From assembly GCA_003501375.1 (NCBI GenBank), contig DNPO01000091.1, positions 1 to 5,648 of the forward strand: a DNA stretch of 5,648 bases, in the 5' to 3' direction. The position numbers and the translations under genes are program-made. A model generated the notes under the pieces. That model did no database searches. It saw only the letters and a program-made list of their open reading frames with translations, and was not told where the DNA came from. The stretch is from Candidatus Sumerlaeota bacterium. GTDB lineage: Bacteria > Sumerlaeota > Sumerlaeia > UBA8349. How positions within the stretch are numbered: position 1 is the first letter of the stretch; each line of letters starts with the position of its first letter. Shown piece by piece: positions 1 through 4,241 of the stretch.

Positions 1-27
1 CATGGATATACAGGATGAACAGGATAA
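1..27. repeat. Left inverted repeat of the GxxExxY cassette
   Basis: Reverse-complementing bases 1-27 gives a sequence that matches bases 421-447 at 25 of 27 positions. The mismatches are at positions 18 and 9 of this arm. The arm has an internal 9-base rhythm: CATGGATAT, ACAGGATGA, ACAGGATAA, all sharing GGAT at the same place. The start codon of the GxxExxY gene (bases 2-4) lies inside it. It reaches base 1, so the true outer end may lie beyond the window. Confidence 0.85.
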
Positions 28-415
28 AGAATTAAAACACGAACAGATCACAAAGACTATCATTGGTTGTTCGTTTGATGTAATCAATGAGTTGGGGGTT
101 GGATTTCTTGAATCCGTTTACGAGAAGGCTTTGTTTGTTGCGCTCCTGCAAGAAGGACTACAGGTACAATCGCAACAGCCCATTGACGTTTGTTTCAGAG
201 GAATAAATGTAGGTAACTTTTACGCCGATCTTCTCATAGAAAACAAAGTAATTGTTGAACTAAAAGCAGTCAAGACTATTGCTCCCGAACATCAGGCGCA
301 AATCATCAATTATCTGAATGCTACTGGAATTGAAGTTGGTTTACTCATCAACTTCGGCAACCAGCAACTTGAATATAAACGTTTCACTCGCAGCAAAGCT
401 TTCAAACCAAGATAA
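2..415 (+). CDS. GxxExxY family protein (PDDEXK_3, predicted PD-(D/E)XK nuclease fold)
   Basis: This 137-residue protein carries the family's name-giving motif at residues 34-40 (GFLESVY; G34, E37, Y40). It also shows the signature of a PD-(D/E)XK nuclease core: E37 in the first helix, D76 in YADLLIE, and E86-x-K88 in VELKAV. A QAQIINYLN helix (98-106) and the family's LLINFG strand (114-119) follow. Length is close to the usual 120-140 residues and nothing is truncated, so the protein looks intact. The biochemical role of the family is not established; a nuclease activity is inferred from the fold. The core homology appears to begin near residue 11 (LKHEQITKTIIG). The first ten residues (MDIQDEQDKE) are encoded largely by the left inverted repeat and show its 9-base period as a repeated QD. 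The next start further in would cut into the domain, so ATG at 2 is preferred, although its ribosome-binding site lies outside the window. The gene is AT-richer than its neighbours, which fits acquisition by transfer. Confidence 0.9.
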   Translation: MDIQDEQDKELKHEQITKTIIGCSFDVINELGVGFLESVYEKALFVALLQEGLQVQSQQPIDVCFRGINVGNFYADLLIENKVIVELKAVKTIAPEHQAQIINYLNATGIEVGLLINFGNQQLEYKRFTRSKAFKPR

Positions 416-420
416 AGAAG

Positions 421-447
421 TTATCCTGTCCATCCTGTTTATCCATG
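421..447. repeat. Right inverted repeat of the GxxExxY cassette
   Basis: It is the inverted partner of bases 1-27 (25 of 27 positions identical). Units ATCCTGTCC (423-431), ATCCTGTTT (432-440) and ATCCATGTT (441-449) repeat every 9 bases. Pairing stops at its inner side (base 420), so the inner boundary is sharp. It ends 31 bases before the chosen start of the lipoprotein gene. Confidence 0.85.
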
Positions 448-468
448 TTCCTTGTTGTTTGTCTTTGC

Positions 469-472
469 GAGA
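469..472 (+). promoter_or_regulatory. Probable ribosome-binding site for the 3D-domain lipoprotein
   Basis: GAGA lies 6 bases before the ATG at 479. It supports that start over an upstream in-frame TTG at 452, which has no purine-rich sequence before it and lies just after the inverted repeat. The signal peptide is also better formed from 479. Confidence 0.45.
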
Positions 473-478
473 ACGCCC

Positions 479-1000
479 ATGCGGATTCGTTTCCTTCTCA
501 TCCCATTGCTCCTATTGCTGACTTCCTGTTCCAGCGTGAATTACCGCGCGCAAAACATGTCCGTTACCGCGTATTGCAGTTGCAGCGAATGTTGCGGTTG
601 GCATCGCGGTTCCGCTGGATGGCTCTATCTCGATTTTTGGAATAAAACTACCAAGGCTGGGAATCCTTATACCGGCGAAACCTCATCTGGCAGAATGCCG
701 CACCAATATCAACCCGGTTTGTTTTCTATGGATTCCCTGACCAGCCCTTGGATGATCCCCGTTCGATTAATCTGCCCCTGGCTCTGGATGGAAGAGGACG
801 GTACGTTGGCGGCGGACACACGCTACTACCCCTATGGCACGCGCATGTATGTGCCGGAGTACGGCTGGGGCGTGGTGGAAGACACCGGCAGCGCGATCAA
901 AGGGCAAAGCAAACTGGACGTTTATTTTTACTGGCACTTCCGCGCCGAAGAATGGGGTAGGCAAAATCTCGAAGTTAGTATCGAATCTCCAGAACAATAG
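479..1000 (+). CDS. 3D (Asp-Asp-Asp) domain lipoprotein, cell-wall associated
   Basis: The 173-residue product begins with a short lipoprotein signal: MRIR, a hydrophobic leucine-rich run, and lipobox LTSC with Cys17 as the likely lipidated residue. The mature part carries a 3D domain, the small double-psi barrel known from MltA and RlpA-like proteins. Its three aspartates are visible in order: D113 (AADTRYYPYGTRMYVP), D135 (GVVEDTG, followed by SAIKG) and D147 (KLDVYF), then the closing WGRQNLEV. The domain opens with VTAYCSCSECCG (residues 29-40), including four cysteines C33, C35, C38 and C39. Between this and GTLAADT lies a segment of roughly 60 residues rich in Trp and Pro (around 48-107), longer than in the minimal domain. 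A role in peptidoglycan binding or cleavage is likely from family knowledge. No separate LysM or other wall-binding domain is present. Start chosen at 479 because of the signal peptide and nearby GAGA. Confidence 0.85.
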   Translation: MRIRFLLIPLLLLLTSCSSVNYRAQNMSVTAYCSCSECCGWHRGSAGWLYLDFWNKTTKAGNPYTGETSSGRMPHQYQPGLFSMDSLTSPWMIPVRLICPWLWMEEDGTLAADTRYYPYGTRMYVPEYGWGVVEDTGSAIKGQSKLDVYFYWHFRAEEWGRQNLEVSIESPEQ

Positions 1001-1045
1001 CGTTGTAACAAATTATTTTGCGGCTTTTTGTGGCTAAAGATTTTT

Positions 1046-1084
1046 CCACGCCTTACAATATCGCGTGGCCTTGGCCTGTTTTTT
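1046..1084 (+). terminator. Weak terminator-like hairpin downstream of the lipoprotein gene
   Basis: CCACGC (1046-1051) pairs perfectly with GCGTGG (1063-1068) around an 11-base loop. A possible mini-hairpin GGC-CTTG-GCC (1067-1076) and six T residues (1079-1084) follow. The T-run is 10 bases from the main stem and the mini-hairpin has only three pairs, so the structure is atypical. It overlaps the proposed promoter of panC and may be meaningless. Confidence 0.25.
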
Positions 1085-1100
1085 ATCTCCATTTTAGAAT
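1071..1100 (+). promoter_or_regulatory. Candidate sigma-70-type promoter for the panC operon
   Basis: TTGGCC (1071-1076; first three bases match TTGACA) and TAGAAT (1095-1100; 5 of 6 match to TATAAT) are separated by 18 bases. Transcription would begin near 1107, only about 6 bases before the panC ATG, so the transcript would be nearly leaderless. A perfect 6-base dyad, TTTAGA (1093-1098) and TCTAAA (1105-1110), overlaps the -10 box and the expected start and could be an operator. This is the only long enough gap upstream of the operon. Confidence 0.35.
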
Positions 1101-1112
1101 CTACTCTAAACC

Positions 1113-1964
1113 ATGTCCCTTGAAATAATTCGTGATCCCGAAATACTCCAACACCGCACGCTGGAACTCAAACGTACGGGTAAAACCATTGCCGTGGTGC
1201 CCACGATGGGCGCATTGCACACGGGGCACCGCACCCTGATTGCAGAAGGCCGTCGCCGAGCCGACATTCTCATCGTCTCCATTTTTGTCAATCCCACTCA
1301 GTTTGCACCGAATGAGGATTTGGACAAGTACCCACGCACCTTTGATGCCGACGCGGAAATGTGTCGCGCAGAAGGCGTGGATTTTATTTTCTTCCCCACC
1401 AACGACGCTATGTATCCCACGGGCTATGCCACCTATGTCGAAGTCGAAAATCTGGGCGCAACTCTGTGCGGCCTGACCCGCCCGACACACTTCCGAGGCG
1501 TCACCACGGTCTGCACCAAACTCTTCCTCATCACACAGGCGGATTTTGCCATTTTCGGTTGGAAGGACGCACAGCAGCAAATCATCATTCGCCGCATGGT
1601 GAACGACTTGAACATTCCGGTGGAGATTATCGGGGTCGAAACCGTGCGCGAACCGGACGGGTTGGCGCTCTCTTCCCGCAATAAATACCTCACGCCCGAA
1701 GATCGCATTGATGCCGTGGTGCTGAGTCGTGCGCTAAGCGCTGCACGCGCCCTGGTGTTGCAACAGGCAGAGACCTGCGCCAAACGGATTCGGGAAGAAA
1801 TCATCACGCGCATTGAGCAGCAAAGTCACGGCGTGGTGGATTACGTTTGCGTAGTGGCGCAGAACACGCTGCAACCGCTGGACGTAATTGAACCTGGCAA
1901 CACGCTGATTGCCTTGGCAGTCTGGTGGGGTGCGACGCGCCTGATTGACAACATCCGGTTGTAA
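1113..1964 (+). CDS. panC: Pantoate--beta-alanine ligase (pantothenate synthetase)
   Basis: PanC condenses pantoate with beta-alanine using ATP, through a pantoyl-adenylate, in the last step of pantothenate (vitamin B5, coenzyme A precursor) synthesis in the cytoplasm. At 283 residues it is the usual full length. The nucleotidyltransferase signature is clear: VPTMGALHTGH (residues 29-39, with the HTGH motif at 36-39), then SIFVNPTQF (56-64), FGWKDAQQ (148-155) and LALSSRNKYL (184-193). The typical seventh block is FGEKDYQQ, so Glu is replaced by Trp150 and the aromatic residue by Ala153. The key lysine (151), aspartate (152) and both glutamines remain, and the enzyme should be active. It ends with the family's WWGATRLIDNI close. 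No Shine-Dalgarno sequence is visible before ATG 1113, but the N-terminal alignment (SLEIIRDPEIL) supports this start. It is the first gene of an operon with two glycan-assembly genes, a placement with no obvious metabolic reason. Confidence 0.96.
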   Translation: MSLEIIRDPEILQHRTLELKRTGKTIAVVPTMGALHTGHRTLIAEGRRRADILIVSIFVNPTQFAPNEDLDKYPRTFDADAEMCRAEGVDFIFFPTNDAMYPTGYATYVEVENLGATLCGLTRPTHFRGVTTVCTKLFLITQADFAIFGWKDAQQQIIIRRMVNDLNIPVEIIGVETVREPDGLALSSRNKYLTPEDRIDAVVLSRALSAARALVLQQAETCAKRIREEIITRIEQQSHGVVDYVCVVAQNTLQPLDVIEPGNTLIALAVWWGATRLIDNIRL

Positions 1965-1975
1965 AGAAAACGACT

Positions 1976-3073
1976 ATGAACCACTGGCTGTGGGGACTGT
2001 GTTACAGCGTCCTCTTTGTCGAATCCCTCCTGCTTGCCGCGTTGTTCGCGCCGCTGACAATCCCGTTAGCGCATCGCTTGGGCATTGTGGCCGGACTGGG
2101 CGCACGGCACGTCCATAAAAAACCGACCACCACGCTGGGCGGGCTTTCCTTCGCGGGCGCATTCTTTCTCGTTGTGCTAGGCAACCTCGGGCTTGCGTTG
2201 CTTTTTCACACTTATCTGCGGGATCACTATCCGGCTATTGGTCAGTACATCAAAAACATTCCGTCCATCGCACCGCCCATTGCCGCTGTGTTGTTGGGCG
2301 CGTTTTCCATGTGGATACTCGGCGCGGTCGATGATCGCTTCGCACTCGGGCCAAAAATAAAATTGGCTCTCATGATCCTCGCCGCGCTGCCGTTGCCGCT
2401 CGCGGGTGTGGCCATCGGCTGCTTCCCCTACGCGTGGATGGGCGCAGCGGCAACCGTCTTCTGGGTCGTGTTCCTCATGAACTCGCTCAACTTTCTCGAC
2501 AACATGGACGGTCTCACGGGCGGCATTTCCATGATCGCCTCCATCGCATTCGGGCTGGTCGCGTTCTTCGCGGGCAAGTGGTTCATGGCTGCGATTTTTG
2601 CCGCGCTTGCCGGAAGCCTCGCGGGGTTTCTCATCCATAATTTCCACCCGGCGAAACTTTTCATGGGCGACAACGGCTCGCTTTTCTTGGGTTACATCAT
2701 CGCCGCGCTGAGCATCCAATGCAATTATTCCGATGCGAACACGCCCACCGTCCTGCCCATGTTCACACCATTGATTGTGCTGGGCGTGCCGATCTTTGAC
2801 ACCGTAAGCGTGCTGTGGATTCGCTGGCGTGCGGGAAAACCGCTGATGCAGGGCGATAAAAATCACTTCTCGCACCGCCTGCTCGATCTTGGCATGTCGC
2901 AACGCCAGGCCGCGCTGCTGATTTACTTCCTCACCGCCGCCGTGGCGCTCGGGGCCATTCCGCTACGCACCGCGAGCCTGTCCGGGGCCTGCGCCATTCT
3001 ATTGCAAACCGCGTTAGTTTTTCTCGCCATTTACCACATCGAGCGTGCCGCGCAGAAAAAAATTAAAGAGTAA
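1976..3073 (+). CDS. Polyprenyl-phosphate sugar-1-phosphate transferase (WecA/TagO/MraY superfamily)
   Basis: This 365-residue polytopic membrane enzyme, with about ten hydrophobic spans, is predicted to transfer a sugar-1-phosphate, probably GlcNAc-1-phosphate from UDP-GlcNAc, to undecaprenyl phosphate at the inner face of the cytoplasmic membrane. The superfamily motifs appear in order: HKKPTTTLGG in the first cytoplasmic loop, AVDDR with D119-D120, NFLDNMDGLTGG (172-183, with D175 and D178), FMGDNGS (229-235, with D232), and the C-terminal histidine motif DKNHFSHRL (294-302, with H297 and H300). The last motif resembles the HxHHR of WecA/TagO rather than the corresponding loop of MraY, so the peptidoglycan enzyme MraY is less likely. 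Precise sugar specificity cannot be read from the sequence. The gene starts 11 bases after panC, preceded only by a weak purine stretch (AAAGAA, 1963-1968), and may depend on translational coupling. It ends with tandem TAA codons (3071-3076), and the next gene starts immediately after. Function in initiating an O-antigen, teichoic-like or exopolysaccharide glycan is inferred from the adjoining glycosyltransferase. Confidence 0.9.
   Translation: MNHWLWGLCYSVLFVESLLLAALFAPLTIPLAHRLGIVAGLGARHVHKKPTTTLGGLSFAGAFFLVVLGNLGLALLFHTYLRDHYPAIGQYIKNIPSIAPPIAAVLLGAFSMWILGAVDDRFALGPKIKLALMILAALPLPLAGVAIGCFPYAWMGAAATVFWVVFLMNSLNFLDNMDGLTGGISMIASIAFGLVAFFAGKWFMAAIFAALAGSLAGFLIHNFHPAKLFMGDNGSLFLGYIIAALSIQCNYSDANTPTVLPMFTPLIVLGVPIFDTVSVLWIRWRAGKPLMQGDKNHFSHRLLDLGMSQRQAALLIYFLTAAVALGAIPLRTASLSGACAILLQTALVFLAIYHIERAAQKKIKE
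3065..3070 (+). promoter_or_regulatory. Ribosome-binding site fixing the start of the GT4 glycosyltransferase
   Basis: AAAGAG, within the last codons of the upstream transferase gene, is 6 bases before ATG 3077 and 15 before the second in-frame ATG at 3086. The spacing favours 3077. The site lies inside the preceding coding region, as expected for tightly coupled operon genes. Confidence 0.5.
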
Positions 3074-3076
3074 TAA

Positions 3077-4237
3077 ATGCACTCTATGAAATTCGATAGC
3101 AAACCCTCCATCCTCCACGTTTACAAAGACTATTACCCGCCCGTGCTGGGGGGGATGGAAAAGTGCATCCATTGGATTTGCGACCAGACGCGTCGCGACT
3201 TTCACGTGCGCGTGCTAGTGGCCGGGCGTACCCGCCGCTTTGAAGATGAAGTAATCAATGGCGTGCGCGTGGTACGCGTTCCGTGCTACGCGCGCAAACT
3301 TTCCAGTCCGCTTTCCCCCGGGTTCCTCCCCTGGCTCAAGCGGCTCGACTCCGATATTTTGCATTTCCACATGCCCAACCCGGTGGGGGAATTGGCGTAT
3401 TTGTTGGCACGTCCGAAAGGGAAACTGGTGGTGACGTACCACAGCGACATTGTACGTCAACGCCTGACTGGTTTGTTATACTCGCCGTTGCAACACGCAT
3501 TTCTGCGTCGCGCATCGGTTATCATGCCCACCTCGCAGCGCTATCTGGAAACCTCGCTTACCCTCCGTCCACACCAAGAACGTTGCCGCGTAGTGCCACT
3601 GGGCGTTCCGCTGTCCGACTACGCCGAAACGGACGCGTCAAGCGCTTACAGTGAAAAAATCCGAGCGCTCACACCGGACAAAATCCGCCTGATCTTTGTT
3701 GGCGTGTTGCGCTACTACAAAGGGCTTGCCTTCCTGCTCGAAGCCCTGCGCGGCTTACCAGAAAATGTCTGCCTGTTCCTGGGAGGCGATGGGCCGGAAC
3801 GTGACAAACTTCAATATCAAGCGTGCCAACTTGGCATCGCTGATCGTGTTTTCTTTCTGGGCGCACTGGATACGCAGGACGAAGTGGTCGGTCTGATGCG
3901 TGCCGGAGATATTTTTTGCCTGCCATCGCACCTGCGCAGCGAGGCGTTCGGCCTCAGCCAAATCGAGGCGATGTACTGCGGGCTGCCCGTGGTGGGAACC
4001 AATCTCGCAACGGGCGTTCCTGAGGTAAACAAGGACGGCGAGTCGGGCTTGATCGTGGAACCGGCCAATTCTGACGCCTTCCGCACCGCTCTGGAAACGC
4101 TCATCACGAATCCCGAGTTGCGCCAACACCTTGCCAATGGCGCACGCCACCGCGCCGAAACGCTCTACTCCGCGCAGCGCATGGGCGACGATTTAAAAAC
4201 CGTGTACCAACAAGTTCTTGCCGGGCTGCACGGATAA
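3077..4237 (+). CDS. GT-B fold glycosyltransferase, GT4 family
   Basis: A 386-residue soluble or membrane-associated retaining glycosyltransferase. The N-terminal domain shows the YYPPVLGGMEK glycine loop (about 19-29), a DILHFHMPNPVG segment and TYHSD, as in mannosyl- and rhamnosyltransferase-like GT4 enzymes. The C-terminal Rossmann domain starts with the donor-binding GVLRYYKG (209-216, R212 and K215), followed by GGDGPERDKL (236-245). The GT4 E-x7-E signature is E289-AFGLSQI-E297, followed by AMYCGLPVVGT. There is no signal peptide or membrane span, so it acts on the cytoplasmic side, probably adding a sugar from a nucleotide-sugar donor to the lipid-linked acceptor made by the upstream enzyme. 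Donor and acceptor are not determined by sequence. The N-terminal loop is encoded across a run of seven G (3148-3154). The stop at 4235-4237 lies 4 bases from the stop of the convergent vWA gene. Confidence 0.93.
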   Translation: MHSMKFDSKPSILHVYKDYYPPVLGGMEKCIHWICDQTRRDFHVRVLVAGRTRRFEDEVINGVRVVRVPCYARKLSSPLSPGFLPWLKRLDSDILHFHMPNPVGELAYLLARPKGKLVVTYHSDIVRQRLTGLLYSPLQHAFLRRASVIMPTSQRYLETSLTLRPHQERCRVVPLGVPLSDYAETDASSAYSEKIRALTPDKIRLIFVGVLRYYKGLAFLLEALRGLPENVCLFLGGDGPERDKLQYQACQLGIADRVFFLGALDTQDEVVGLMRAGDIFCLPSHLRSEAFGLSQIEAMYCGLPVVGTNLATGVPEVNKDGESGLIVEPANSDAFRTALETLITNPELRQHLANGARHRAETLYSAQRMGDDLKTVYQQVLAGLHG

Positions 4238-4241
4238 CGCC

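Larger units (their letters stand above)
1..447. other. Candidate repeat-bounded cassette carrying the GxxExxY gene
   Basis: The two 27-base inverted arms enclose one gene and almost nothing else: the left arm overlaps the start codon and the right arm begins 5 bases after the stop codon. This is the geometry expected of a minimal mobile or mobilisable unit. No transposase is present, and target-site duplications cannot be tested because the left flank is outside the window. Lower GC than the operon downstream supports a separate origin. An alternative is that the arms are chance copies of a dispersed genomic repeat family beside the gene. The repeat is seen directly; mobility is inferred. 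Confidence 0.4.

Noticed and set aside
452..478. Upstream TTG start adding nine residues to the 3D lipoprotein
   Set aside because: It has no ribosome-binding sequence and would push the lipobox cysteine from residue 17 to 26 with a less regular signal peptide; ATG 479 is better.
445..645. Small open frame beginning at the ATG in the right inverted repeat
   Set aside because: It runs in a different frame through the lipoprotein gene and its product has no recognisable features. The ATG is a by-product of the repeat.
1003..1011. TTGT-A-ACAA dyad after the lipoprotein gene
   Set aside because: Only four-base arms in AT-rich sequence; expected by chance and not connected to a promoter or terminator.
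1101..1580. Minus-strand open frame of 159 codons opposite panC
   Set aside because: It lies fully inside the well-supported panC gene, shows no recognisable motif and has a low-complexity, Cys/Gly-rich composition typical of an antisense shadow.
2177..2902. Minus-strand open frame of 241 codons opposite the WecA-like gene
   Set aside because: Long but antisense to a gene with all its family motifs. The product is rich in Arg, Glu, His and Asp, as expected for the complement of a hydrophobic membrane protein, and it has no domain signal.
1976..3073. Annotation as MraY (phospho-MurNAc-pentapeptide transferase)
   Set aside because: The C-terminal NHFSHRL histidine motif fits the WecA/TagO side of the superfamily, and no mur, fts or other division-cluster gene is adjacent.
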